Below are positions 8,642 through 16,824 of a stretch of 64,000 bases of DNA, piece by piece. The stretch comes from Microbacterium yannicii PS01 (lineage in GTDB: Bacteria; Actinomycetota; Actinomycetes; Actinomycetales; Microbacteriaceae). The notes beneath the pieces are model-generated. The model was not told the DNA's origin, ran no database searches, and saw only the letters and a program-made list of their open reading frames with translations. The stretch spans positions 62,001 through 126,000 of the forward strand of contig NZ_CAJF01000006.1 in assembly GCF_000304335.1 (NCBI RefSeq). Reading direction: 5' to 3'. The position numbers were made by a program, and so were the translations under genes. The first letter of the stretch is position 1, and each line of letters opens with the position of its first letter.

Positions 8642-9674
8642 CGACCATCGGCACCGCAAGGCCACCTTCGTCGACGTCGCCTACGAGGACGCGCAGGTCG
8701 AGCGCCTGAGGCCGCTGCTCGAACGGGAATGGCAGCGCGAACTCGACGCCTGGGCCGGCGGAGGAGTCAGGACGGCCTACGACGCCGCCGTGGGCGCCTT
8801 CGGCCGAGCCGTCATGCAGTGGGCAGGGCTTCCGGGAACGGCAGATGCGCAGACGCGCTGGGCGGCGCGGCTCGCGCAGATCGTCTACGGCTTCGGCGCA
8901 CCGTACTCGCCCGCTTTCGTCGCCGCCCATGCGAACCGCTGGTGGTCCGACCGGCACGCCGAGCGGCTGATCGAGGCGGTGCGGTCCGGGAGCCTGCCGG
9001 CCGAGCCGGGAACGGCCCTGGACGAGTGGGCGCAGCACCGGGACCGCACCGGGGAGCTTCTGCCTGCGAAGCTCGCCGGCATCGAGCTGCAGAACAGCAT
9101 GCGTCCGATGATCGCGGTCGCGCGCTTCGTCGCCTATGCCGCCAAGGAGCTGCACGACCGGCCGGAGTGGCGGGAGCGGATCACGGCCGAGACCGCGGAG
9201 CGCGGGACGCTCGTGGATGGCCCGCTGGCGGTGATGTTCGCTCAGGAGATCCGGCGCACCGCGCCGTTCGTGCCGATGCTGCCCGGCTGGGCCCTCGAGG
9301 ACGTCGACATCGACGGACAGCGGATGGCTGCCGGCGGGCGCGTCGTGCTCGACCTCCTGGGCACGAACACCGACCGTCGTTCGTGGGCCCACCCCGACGA
9401 CTTCGAGCCCGAGCGCTTCCGGGACGTGGAGGACTACGAGGCGCTGACCGTCTTCATCCCCCATGGCGGCGCGGACGTGGCGACCGGCCACCGGTGCCCG
9501 GGAGAGAAGCTGGCCATCGCCGGCCTCGCGGTCGCGATCGCGGCGCTGAGCGACCCGCGGGTGACGGTCCGGGGCTCGGGGCTCGAAGTGAATCGTCGCC
9601 GACTGCCCACGATGCCGCGCTCGGGCGGCCGGGTGCGCCGGTCGGGCGAAGGAGCGCGCTGCCCCTTCCATTGA
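8373..9674 (+). CDS. CYP152-type cytochrome P450 (fatty-acid peroxygenase)
   Basis: 433-residue haem enzyme of the CYP152 group, which uses hydrogen peroxide rather than NADPH to hydroxylate or decarboxylate fatty acids. The haem loop is GHRCPGE with Cys375. The segment QNSMRPMIAVARF places an Arg-Pro pair at 244-245, matching the Arg-Pro pair that binds the substrate carboxylate in the Bacillus subtilis enzyme (242-243). HSLDGDDHRHRK near 85-95 also fits the group. The ordinary P450 acid-alcohol pair is absent, as expected. No ferredoxin or reductase gene is nearby, which is consistent with peroxide use. The chain ends in an unusual basic, Cys-containing tail. It is transcribed toward the GH13_18 gene and seems unrelated to the sugar operons. 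Confidence 0.88.
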   Translation: MQTRPGLLHDDSVSILTRGYDAGAHIWRRVRAGARSAPMRLLGKDALLVRGAEGVELFYDERRIARHGAMPALVQETLFGHGSVHSLDGDDHRHRKATFVDVAYEDAQVERLRPLLEREWQRELDAWAGGGVRTAYDAAVGAFGRAVMQWAGLPGTADAQTRWAARLAQIVYGFGAPYSPAFVAAHANRWWSDRHAERLIEAVRSGSLPAEPGTALDEWAQHRDRTGELLPAKLAGIELQNSMRPMIAVARFVAYAAKELHDRPEWRERITAETAERGTLVDGPLAVMFAQEIRRTAPFVPMLPGWALEDVDIDGQRMAAGGRVVLDLLGTNTDRRSWAHPDDFEPERFRDVEDYEALTVFIPHGGADVATGHRCPGEKLAIAGLAVAIAALSDPRVTVRGSGLEVNRRRLPTMPRSGGRVRRSGEGARCPFH

Positions 9675-9755
9675 CGGATGCCGAGACCGCGACCTCCGCG
9701 AGGCCTGAGGTACGCGCGCCCCTGAGCCGGGCGGGTCCTCGGGGCCGAGGCGTTC

Positions 9756-11195
9756 TCACGCCGTGAGGTCCACCGGCGTGCCGTTGAGCGTGATCTCGAA
9801 GTCGGGATCGTCGAACGCGACCCGCAGCAGCGCCTCGTGAGCGCCCCCGCGCCAGCGGAGCACGAGCGATGCGTCGTCGGGTGCGTCCCACGAGAACGTC
9901 CCCGCGAAGACCGGATCCCGGCGCAGCCGTGCGAGCGCGAGCTGACCGCGCGTGACGTCGGTGTCGAGCGCCCGCCGCACTTCTTCGGGAGTGTAGCGAT
10001 GGCGGTTCACCTCCCGTCCCTGGCCGGTTCGCGCGAAGAGCTCGGTGTCGTCCACGCCGCCGAGCAGGCCGACGTAGTAGAACTGCGGTTCGCCGGGCAG
10101 GAAGATCTGAAGCGCACGGGCCAGCAGCATCCGCCGGTCATCACGCCCGAGCACGCTGAAGAAGGTGGCGTTGATCTGATGCGGCAGGGTCATCCAGGCC
10201 GGGATCACGGACGCGACCGACGAATGCCCGCCGGTCGCGTCGTGCGCGCGCCGGAAGACCTCTGCCATGTCGTCGTGCGACAGCAGTCCCGGGCGGCCCG
10301 CCGACGGCCCGGCGTCGATCACGCCGATGCCGTCGTGCGTATCGAGCACCGTCACGGCGTTATCGGGGCGGATGCCGAGCCACGAGGCGATGCGGTCGCT
10401 GCGGCCGGTGGCGAAGGCGTCGAGCAGGAGCGGCGGGAACGCGAAGTCGTAGACGAGATCGACCAGCGGCGCGATCGCCTGCTGCTGCGAGTGGTGCGCG
10501 TGCACCTCCACCAGCACGCGCATGCCCCGCGCGCGGATCAGCTCGGCAGCCGTCGCCACGAACTTCAGCGTCGCGGGCGTCATGAACGAGTCCGTGCCGG
10601 GGGTCTTCACCGCGTAGCCGACGGCGTCCAGGCGAACCGTGGCGACGTCACCGGCGGCGAGGGTGTCGGCGAGGCGTTCGAGATAGGCGACGCCGGCAGG
10701 GTCGGCGACGTCGATGTCTATCTGAGAGGGCATGAAGGTCGTCCACACGAGGCGACGGCTGCCGTCCGCAGCGCGGTAGGGCGTGAACGGCAGGCCCGGA
10801 CGCGGGCGGTAGAAGGCGGTGATGTCGTCTTCGGATGCGCCGCGCGGGAACACACGATCGAACGTGAGGAACATGCCGTCGTGAGGTGACGCGGATCCTC
10901 GGGCGAGCCAGTCCTCGAACTCGGCGGAGCGGTTCGAGACGTGATTCACGATGAGATCGGCGGTCACCTCGCGCGTGGAGGCGATGCCGCGGACGTCGTC
11001 CCACGAGCCCAGCCTCGGGTCGACGGCGGCGTGGTCCACCGGGTCGAAGCCGGTGTCGTCGCCGTCGAAGGGGGTGAAGAACGGCAGAAGGTGGACTCCC
11101 GTGAACACCGAGAGCTCCTCCGTCAGCACCCGGTCGAGTCCCGCGAGGTCGCCCGCAAGGCGGTCGGCGTAGGTCAGGAGCGAGACTCCGCTCAC
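9756..11195 (-). CDS. GH13 subfamily 18 glycoside phosphorylase (sucrose-phosphorylase group)
   Basis: 479-residue cytoplasmic enzyme that splits an alpha-glucoside with phosphate to give glucose 1-phosphate. The catalytic residues are visible: nucleophile Asp190 in VRLDAVGY, acid/base Glu230 in LVEVHAHH and transition-state Asp288 in LDTHDGIG, almost the same positions as Bifidobacterium sucrose phosphorylase (192, 232, 290). LPFFTPFDG and GREVNRH are also shared. The family includes sucrose, sucrose 6-phosphate, glucosylglycerate and glucosylglycerol phosphorylases, and I cannot choose among them. The GTG start has GAGGAG 6 bases upstream and overlaps the preceding gene. As last gene of an operon with a kinase and an aldolase, its released acceptor is probably what the other enzymes process. 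Confidence 0.88.
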   Translation of the reverse strand: MSGVSLLTYADRLAGDLAGLDRVLTEELSVFTGVHLLPFFTPFDGDDTGFDPVDHAAVDPRLGSWDDVRGIASTREVTADLIVNHVSNRSAEFEDWLARGSASPHDGMFLTFDRVFPRGASEDDITAFYRPRPGLPFTPYRAADGSRRLVWTTFMPSQIDIDVADPAGVAYLERLADTLAAGDVATVRLDAVGYAVKTPGTDSFMTPATLKFVATAAELIRARGMRVLVEVHAHHSQQQAIAPLVDLVYDFAFPPLLLDAFATGRSDRIASWLGIRPDNAVTVLDTHDGIGVIDAGPSAGRPGLLSHDDMAEVFRRAHDATGGHSSVASVIPAWMTLPHQINATFFSVLGRDDRRMLLARALQIFLPGEPQFYYVGLLGGVDDTELFARTGQGREVNRHRYTPEEVRRALDTDVTRGQLALARLRRDPVFAGTFSWDAPDDASLVLRWRGGAHEALLRVAFDDPDFEITLNGTPVDLTA

Positions 11196-11836
11196 GGCTC
11201 GCTCCTCAATGCGGCGACGAACGCCTCGGCTCCGGACTCCGGCGAGGTGAGCACGCGTGGATCGTCTCCGGCGCCCGGCGCCATCGACGCCTGGGCGAGG
11301 ACGATGACGTCCAAACCGGACGCCTCCCTGATGGCGTCGGCGATGAGCGCGTCGTGCCGCTGCTGGTCGCCTGCCGATCGTGCGGCGGCCGCGCCCTCGA
11401 CCACGTGCGCCGTCACGTCGACCTCGGTGCCCGACGCAGCCGCACCGACGAGGCGGCTCGTGGGCCCGAGGGTGGCAGGCAGCGTCGCGAGGACGAGGAC
11501 GCGTCCGCTGCCCGAGCGCGCGCGCTCGACGGCGGTCGCCGCCATCGCCGCGTCGACTCGCACGAGGGTCAGGCCCACGGATCTCGCGGCTTCCGCCGCC
11601 GCCTCGCCGATCGACGAGCACGTGACCAGCACCGCGCGTGCGCCGGTCGCGCGCAGGCCGTCGAGGTGACCGCGGATGTCGCTCACGACGTCGTCGGTGA
11701 TGCCCGACGCGACCGCGCGCGCGAGCAGCGAGGGATCGGCGACGTGCACGATGTCGAGGTCGTCGCGGCGGCCGGTCAGCAGCCCGTGGAAGACGGGAAC
11801 CAGCGCGGGGACCGTGTGGAGAACGCCGGCGCGCAT
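11192..11836 (-). CDS. Asp/Glu racemase-superfamily protein with a single active-site cysteine
   Basis: 214 residues with the two-domain Asp/Glu/hydantoin racemase fold. The first catalytic cysteine is present (Cys73 in VTCSSIGEAA). The second, expected in the C-terminal half, is replaced in IVLAQASMA (Ala183/Ser184). True racemases need both cysteines, while relatives such as arylmalonate decarboxylases work with one, so this is more likely an isomerase, decarboxylase or similar enzyme than an amino-acid racemase. It starts 2 bases after the stop of the aldolase gene and its stop overlaps the start of the phosphorylase gene, so it sits in the middle of a carbohydrate operon. The substrate is unknown. 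Confidence 0.8.
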   Translation of the reverse strand: MRAGVLHTVPALVPVFHGLLTGRRDDLDIVHVADPSLLARAVASGITDDVVSDIRGHLDGLRATGARAVLVTCSSIGEAAAEAARSVGLTLVRVDAAMAATAVERARSGSGRVLVLATLPATLGPTSRLVGAAASGTEVDVTAHVVEGAAAARSAGDQQRHDALIADAIREASGLDVIVLAQASMAPGAGDDPRVLTSPESGAEAFVAALRSEP

Positions 11837-11838
11837 GC

Positions 11839-12702
11839 TCAGGCGTCCTGCCACGGACGCGCCGAGCCGTCGACGATCTCGGCGAGCGCCTTCAGCCGGT
11901 CCACCGAGCGGGCGCGCAGCACGTCGCGCACACGGTCGCTGCCGACGATGTCGCTCCACAGTGCTCTTCCTGCAAGGAATCCACTGGCGCCCTCCAGGCA
12001 CGCCGCTCGGACGGCATCCGCGAAGCGGTCCCGCTCGACGCCTTGGGAGAGGACGACCCACGGGCCTGTTATGCAGCGGTTCAGCTCGGCACTCGCGGCG
12101 CGCTGCTGAGCCTCGTCACCCGCACCGGCGAGGGGAACCTGTGATTTGTAGAGGTCGGGCCGCAGAGCCGACAGCTCGCGCGCGGCCTCGCGGATCGCGG
12201 CATCCGGATCGAAGTCGCTCTCGCCGGGCGCCGCGCGGACGACCGGCTCGAGCACCGAGAGCACGCCGTGGGCACGGGCGACCTCGATGAAGCGGCTCGC
12301 GAGTTCGACGCGCGCCTCCCGGCGCTCGTCGCGCCGCCAGATGAGCAGCAGCTTGAGGGCGTCGACCTGCTCCGGAATCGCGGCGAGCGCGGCCTCATCC
12401 AGCGACGTGTCTTCGACCGGGCCGCCGTCGGCCTGATCGAGTGCGTCGACGGCGAGGATCAGGCCGGTCGTGTCGGGCAGCGCGGCGCGGACGCGATCGA
12501 AGCCGAACTGCCGATCGGCGAGGAAGCCCGAGGCGTAGGGGCCGAGTTCGGCCGCCACGGCTTCTTTGAAGTCGATCAGCACGTCGTCGGCGGGGCGTCC
12601 GCGACCGGCGACGTCGAACATGTGGCGCAGGCTCTCGCGCTGGTCCATCGCAACCATGGCGAAGGCGCCGCTCGGACGGGCGATGGCATCGAGGGTGGTC
12701 AT
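11839..12702 (-). CDS. Class I aldolase of the LacD/YihT family
   Basis: 287-residue Schiff-base aldolase resembling tagatose-1,6-bisphosphate aldolase and the sulfofructose-1-phosphate aldolase YihT (292 residues). The opening FAMVAMDQRESLRHMF is the family signature, and Lys186 in DLYKSQVP is the likely Schiff-base lysine (YihT Lys193). Enzymes of this family cleave a ketose phosphate to dihydroxyacetone phosphate and an aldehyde. It follows the FGGY kinase with an ATGA overlap, so the kinase probably makes its substrate. The substrate cannot be read from the sequence; none of the other sulfoquinovose genes is present, so a sulfo-sugar is not favoured. Confidence 0.85.
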   Translation of the reverse strand: MTTLDAIARPSGAFAMVAMDQRESLRHMFDVAGRGRPADDVLIDFKEAVAAELGPYASGFLADRQFGFDRVRAALPDTTGLILAVDALDQADGGPVEDTSLDEAALAAIPEQVDALKLLLIWRRDERREARVELASRFIEVARAHGVLSVLEPVVRAAPGESDFDPDAAIREAARELSALRPDLYKSQVPLAGAGDEAQQRAASAELNRCITGPWVVLSQGVERDRFADAVRAACLEGASGFLAGRALWSDIVGSDRVRDVLRARSVDRLKALAEIVDGSARPWQDA

Positions 12703-14105
12703 CGGTCTCCTTGGGTGAGGACGGTAGTGAGGAACCGTCGGTAGGCGTTGTCGAGGTCGGGGGCGTCCGCGGGAGCGACGGTCGCACCGGAAAGGGTGAG
12801 AGCGGCGGATGCCGCGCCCTGACGCACCGCGGCGAGGAGCGCGGCACCGGCGGCGACCGGTTCGCCGGCCGCGGCGAGGCTCGTGGGAACCCCGCCGGCG
12901 GCGATGAGGCGCGGCCAGGCGGGGATGCGCTCGGCGAGCGAGCCGAGGACGGTGATGCCGGTGGCCGGCGACCCCGCCAGAGCGTCGGCGGTCTCTCGCA
13001 TCCAGCGGGCGTGGAGGACGAGGGACTGCAGCAGGGCGCGCGCGCGGCCGCCGGTGCCGCCGTCGTGGCCGAGCACCCGGACGCGTGCGGCCGGGTCGGG
13101 CGACGGGCACTGGCGACCGGAGGGATAGGGGAGGACCACGGAGCCGCTCGTCGCCCACGCGTCGCCCGAGAGCTCGTTCAGCCGCGCGAAGATCTCGTCC
13201 TGCGGATGCTCCTCGTCCCACCACGCGAGCAGGGCCCCGCACGCGGGGCTCCCGCCGAGGATCGTGCGCGCCGCCCCGTCGACGGTGCGCCCGACCGAGA
13301 TGCCTTCCGCGACCGCGCGCTCGGTGGCGGCGGCATCCGTCACCCGGACGACCGCCTCCGCCGTGCCGAGGGAATCGGCGACGGCGCCGGGCCGGCGGGC
13401 GCCCACCGCCCACGCGCCGACGGCGTGATCGTGTCCGGCGACGTGGACGGGGACGCCCGCGGGCAGACCGAAGACGCGAGCGGTCGCGGTCGTGGTCGAG
13501 ACGGCCTCGCCGGGCGACCGCAGCTGCGGGAGAACGGAGCGGTCGATGCCGACGGCGTCCAGAAGATCGGGGTCCCAGTCCTCGCCGTCCGCGCCCGCCA
13601 TCATCGTGCGAGCCGCGAGGGTGTGGTCGGTGGCGCGCTCGCCGCAGAGCGCGTGCGCGACGAGGTCGGCGACGCCGGCCCAGTGCCGCATGGCGGCGAA
13701 GATGTCGGGACGCTCCGCCCGCAGCGCCGTGAGGGCGACGGCGGCCGGCTTGGTCGTCGCCGGCACGCCGGTGTCGCCGGGCAGCCGCGGAAAACGTGCC
13801 AGCAGCGCGTCCAGGTGCGCGCGGTCGACGCGTCGATCCCATCGCAGCAGCGGAGTGAGGGCGCCCCCGTCGGCGCCGACCGCGACGCCGCTCTCGGCCA
13901 TGGACGCGATCCCGACGGCCGCGACGGGCTCGCCCGCTCCGTCGAGGCATCCGCGCGAGACGGCGGCGACGGCGGCGATGAGTTCCGCGGCGTCGGTCGG
14001 CGTGGGGGTTCGCCGCACCCGCAGGACTGTGACGTCATCGCCCACGGCGACGAGGGCGGCCTTCGTCGTCGTACTGCCGATGTCGAGACCCAGGGTGAGC
14101 GTCAC
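12699..14105 (-). CDS. FGGY-family carbohydrate kinase
   Basis: 468-residue ATP-dependent sugar kinase. The N-terminal GLDIGSTTTKAALV phosphate loop, the central AGHDHAVGAWAVGARRPG segment and the SLGTAEAV region are FGGY features. It is the first gene of the operon kinase, aldolase, racemase-like protein, phosphorylase, all joined by overlaps or a 2-base gap. By analogy with rhamnulokinase and fuculokinase followed by an aldolase, it probably phosphorylates a ketose for the LacD/YihT-type aldolase. A divergent DeoR regulator and A/T-rich repeats in the 73-base gap suggest repression by DeoR. The particular sugar is not known. Confidence 0.88.
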   Translation of the reverse strand: MTLTLGLDIGSTTTKAALVAVGDDVTVLRVRRTPTPTDAAELIAAVAAVSRGCLDGAGEPVAAVGIASMAESGVAVGADGGALTPLLRWDRRVDRAHLDALLARFPRLPGDTGVPATTKPAAVALTALRAERPDIFAAMRHWAGVADLVAHALCGERATDHTLAARTMMAGADGEDWDPDLLDAVGIDRSVLPQLRSPGEAVSTTTATARVFGLPAGVPVHVAGHDHAVGAWAVGARRPGAVADSLGTAEAVVRVTDAAATERAVAEGISVGRTVDGAARTILGGSPACGALLAWWDEEHPQDEIFARLNELSGDAWATSGSVVLPYPSGRQCPSPDPAARVRVLGHDGGTGGRARALLQSLVLHARWMRETADALAGSPATGITVLGSLAERIPAWPRLIAAGGVPTSLAAAGEPVAAGAALLAAVRQGAASAALTLSGATVAPADAPDLDNAYRRFLTTVLTQGDR

Positions 14106-14109
14106 GGGT

Positions 14110-14149
14110 CAAGTTTGTGACATTTCGAACAGTTTTGCCAAGTTTGTTC
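14110..14149. promoter_or_regulatory. Probable DeoR operator region
   Basis: The 73-base gap between the divergent kinase and DeoR genes is strikingly A/T-rich for this genome. It holds two direct copies of CAAGTTTGT (14110-14118 and 14139-14147) and an inverted pair GAACA/TGTTC (14127-14131 and 14145-14149). DeoR/GlpR regulators often bind several short repeats of this kind. The assignment rests on position and repeat structure only. Confidence 0.55.
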
Positions 14150-14178
14150 AATAATCGTCAGGGCGGAAGGATGGGTTC

Positions 14179-14931
14179 ATGCGATACACGGGTGCGCCGG
14201 GACGCCGCGCCGAACTCGAGCGCCTGGTCACGGCAGATGGCTATGTCGCCTCGGCGGACGCCGCCCAGCGGCTCGGCGTCTCGGAGATGACCGTGCGCCG
14301 AGATCTGCGGCTGCTGGAGGATCAAGGCGTGCTCCGTCGTGTCGCCGGCGGTGCGACGATCGCCGCCGTGGGTGTGCCGTTCGAGCGACGGGGCGCCGTC
14401 GGCGCGGCGCAGAAGCGTGCGATCGCCGAGCTCGCCGCTCGCGAGGCCGCAGGTGCCGAGGTGGTGGCGCTGGACGCGGGCACGACGGTCGCCGGTGTCG
14501 CCTCCCTGCTGCGCGCGAACACCATCGTGACGCACTCGCTTCCCGTCATCGAGGCTCTCGCGCGAGAGCCCGAGCCGCGACTGGTCGCCGCCGGCGGCCA
14601 CTACCAGCCCGACACCCGATGCTTCGCGGGCCCGCTCGCCGAAGAGACCCTGCGCGGAGTGCGGTGCGATCTCGCCCTGTTGTCGGCGACGGCGGTCGGG
14701 CTCGACGGGCTGTGGGGCACGAACGTGCTCGACGCCGCGATCAAGCGCATCCTCGCCCGGCAGTCCGAACGCGTGGTGCTGCTCGCCGACGCCGACAAGC
14801 TCGCGCGGACGTCGGCCGTGCGGATCGCCGGGCTCGACATCGTCGACACGCTCATCACCGACGACCGTGCGGACCGCGACGTGATCGCCCGCTTCGAAGA
14901 CGCGGGTGTCGTCGTGCGGGTGGCGGGATGA
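14179..14931 (+). CDS. DeoR/GlpR-family transcriptional regulator
   Basis: 250-residue sugar-phosphate-responsive repressor. The N-terminal winged helix contains ADAAQRLGVSEMTVRRDLRLLE (about residues 29-50), followed by the DeoR C-terminal sensor domain with the Rossmann-like ALDAGTTVAGVASLL and LADADKLARTS segments. The ATG at 14179 has GGAAGG upstream. It is divergent from the FGGY-kinase operon, and its stop overlaps the start of the DUF1537 kinase gene (ATGA), so it is cotranscribed with one operon and placed to control both. The ligand is probably a sugar phosphate made by one of the two kinases. Confidence 0.93.
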   Translation: MRYTGAPGRRAELERLVTADGYVASADAAQRLGVSEMTVRRDLRLLEDQGVLRRVAGGATIAAVGVPFERRGAVGAAQKRAIAELAAREAAGAEVVALDAGTTVAGVASLLRANTIVTHSLPVIEALAREPEPRLVAAGGHYQPDTRCFAGPLAEETLRGVRCDLALLSATAVGLDGLWGTNVLDAAIKRILARQSERVVLLADADKLARTSAVRIAGLDIVDTLITDDRADRDVIARFEDAGVVVRVAG

Positions 14932-16181
14932 GCGTCGAGCTCGGCGTGATCGCCGACGACATCACCGGCGCCTGCGATGTGGCGGCCGGCGTGACGGCCG
15001 CGGGACTCGGCGCCGAGGTGCGGCTCGGCGTTCCCCGTGCCGATGAGGCGCCGACCGAGGCGTGCGTCATCGTCGCGCTGAAGTCCCGGACCGCGCCGGT
15101 CGCCGAAGCGGTCGACGAGAGCCTCCGCGCCGCACGGGTCCTGCGTGTCATGGGGGCACGCCGGATCTATCAGAAGTACTGCTCGACGTTCGACTCCACT
15201 GACGACGGCAACATCGGTCCCGCCGCCGATGCCCTCGTCGACGAGCTGGGAGCCGCCGCCTCCGTGGGCACCCCTGCCACGCCCGCCGTCGCGCGCACGA
15301 TGCACCGGGGCCACCTGTTCGTCGAAGATCGGCTGCTCTCGGAGTCGTCGCTCGCGCACCATCCGCTCACGCCCATGCGCGACCCCGATCTGGTTCGTGT
15401 GCTGGGGCGCCAGACGTCGCGCCCGGTCGCCTTCGTGCCGGTCGAGGCGGCCCGGGCCGGCGCTGCGGCGGTGGCCTCCGGCATCCGCGACCTCCACGCC
15501 GCCGGCGTGCGCCACGTGCTCATCGACGCCGTGGAGGAGGGAGACCTGGATGCCGCGGCCGGGGCCGTCGCCGACGCGGACGACCTGCTGCTCGGCGGGG
15601 CGGCCGGCCTCGCCGTCGCTCTCGCGCGCCGACTCGGCGACGGGCAACCCCGCCGTCCCGTACCTGCGCCCCCCGGCGCCGCCCTCATCCTGTCGGGGAG
15701 CGGCTCGGAGCGGACGCGGGCGCAGGTCGCTGCCTTCCGCGGCCCGCGGCTCGATCTCGACGTCGACACGCTCGCCACAGATCTCGATCGCGCGGTGGCC
15801 GAAGCCGTCTCGTTCATCGACCGCGCGCGCGGCGTTCCGCTGATCTCCGCCACGGCCGACCCTGCGGCCGTCCTGCGCACGCAGAAGCAGTGGGGTCGTG
15901 AACGGGCGGCGGCGCTGGTGGAGGACGCGCTCGCCGCCATCGCTGCGGCCTCGATCGCATCGCTCGGCGTGCGGCGCATCCTCGTCGCCGGTGGCGAGAC
16001 ATCGGGGGCGGTCGCGGCGGCGCTCGGCGTCTCGGTGCTCCGGGTGCGGCGCGTCGCCGCACCCGGCGTCGCGTGGACGACGGCGACCGACGCCGCCGGC
16101 CGCGAGCTGGACCTGTGCTTCAAATCGGGGAACTTCGGCGCTACGGACTTCTTCTCGGCCGCCTTCGAGGAGGACGGATGA
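14928..16181 (+). CDS. otnK: DUF1537 four-carbon acid sugar kinase (OtnK type)
   Basis: 417-residue kinase of the family characterised as 3-oxo-tetronate, D-threonate and D-erythronate kinases. The N-terminal DUF1537 domain begins with LGVIADDITGACDVAAGV and contains YQKYCSTFDSTDDGNIG; the C-terminal nucleotide-binding domain has LILSGSGSERT and VAGGETSGAV, then CFKSGNFGATDFF. It lies between DeoR (ATGA overlap) and the class II aldolase (ATGA overlap), the classical OtnK-OtnC pair. In that pathway it makes 3-oxo-tetronate 4-phosphate for decarboxylation. The usual acid-sugar dehydrogenase and the OtnI isomerase are not in the cluster, so OtnK versus DtnK/LtnK specificity is undecided. Confidence 0.87.
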   Translation: MSVELGVIADDITGACDVAAGVTAAGLGAEVRLGVPRADEAPTEACVIVALKSRTAPVAEAVDESLRAARVLRVMGARRIYQKYCSTFDSTDDGNIGPAADALVDELGAAASVGTPATPAVARTMHRGHLFVEDRLLSESSLAHHPLTPMRDPDLVRVLGRQTSRPVAFVPVEAARAGAAAVASGIRDLHAAGVRHVLIDAVEEGDLDAAAGAVADADDLLLGGAAGLAVALARRLGDGQPRRPVPAPPGAALILSGSGSERTRAQVAAFRGPRLDLDVDTLATDLDRAVAEAVSFIDRARGVPLISATADPAAVLRTQKQWGRERAAALVEDALAAIAAASIASLGVRRILVAGGETSGAVAAALGVSVLRVRRVAAPGVAWTTATDAAGRELDLCFKSGNFGATDFFSAAFEEDG

Positions 16182-16777
16182 CCGCCGAGCAGCTGGTCCA
16201 GGCGTGCCGCGCGGTCGCGTCGGCGGGACTCTCGCCCGGGAGCTCGGGAAACGCGAGCGTGAGGGCCGGCGACCGGATCCTGATCACCCCGACGGGCTCG
16301 TCGCTGCGACGGGTGACCACGGGCGACCTCGCCGAGCTCGCGCTCGACGGGTCGCACCTCTCGGGCCCAGCGCCCACGAAGGAGTGGGCGCTGCACTGCG
16401 CGGCGTATCGCTCGCGTCCGGAGGCTCGCGCCGTGATCCACCTGCATTCCCGGGCGGCGACCGCCGTGTCGTGCCTCGCGTGCCCTCCGGGCGCCGACCC
16501 GCTGCCCGCGTACACGCCCTACCGCATCCGCACACTGGGGCGGGTGGCCCTGGTCGACTACGCGCCTCCGGGATCGAACGCGCTCGCCGACGGGGTCGGC
16601 CGCGCCGCGGAGGGGGCGCACGTGATGCTGCTGGCGAACCACGGCAGCGTCGTCTGCGCGACCGACCTGCTGCGTGCCGTCGACCTCTGCGAAGAACTCG
16701 AGGCGGCTGCCGAGCTCGCCCTCACGCTGCACGGTCGCGACGCGCGCCGGCTCGACCCCGGATCCGCCTGGGGCTGA
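16178..16777 (+). CDS. otnC: Class II aldolase/adducin-family decarboxylase (OtnC type)
   Basis: 199-residue zinc-dependent class II aldolase-fold enzyme. SPGSSGNASVR and ITPTGSSL form the phosphate-binding part, and the metal ligands are in VIHLHSRAATA and LLANHGSVV. Partners of DUF1537 kinases in this fold act as 3-oxo-tetronate 4-phosphate decarboxylases, giving dihydroxyacetone phosphate and CO2. The start overlaps the kinase stop by ATGA. It ends the plus-strand operon of the DeoR-centred cassette and is convergent with the FAD oxidoreductase gene. An L-fuculose-phosphate-aldolase-like activity cannot be excluded from sequence alone, but the neighbour favours OtnC. Confidence 0.85.
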   Translation: MTAEQLVQACRAVASAGLSPGSSGNASVRAGDRILITPTGSSLRRVTTGDLAELALDGSHLSGPAPTKEWALHCAAYRSRPEARAVIHLHSRAATAVSCLACPPGADPLPAYTPYRIRTLGRVALVDYAPPGSNALADGVGRAAEGAHVMLLANHGSVVCATDLLRAVDLCEELEAAAELALTLHGRDARRLDPGSAWG

Positions 16778-16824
16778 GGACAGACGCGGGGAAGCGACCG
16801 CGCCTGAAGAGCCGGAGGCGGCGC

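Noticed and set aside
11839..12702. Sulfoquinovose pathway aldolase (YihT) assignment
   Set aside because: The aldolase fold matches, but no sulfoquinovosidase, SF kinase of the PfkB type or sulfolactaldehyde enzyme is nearby.
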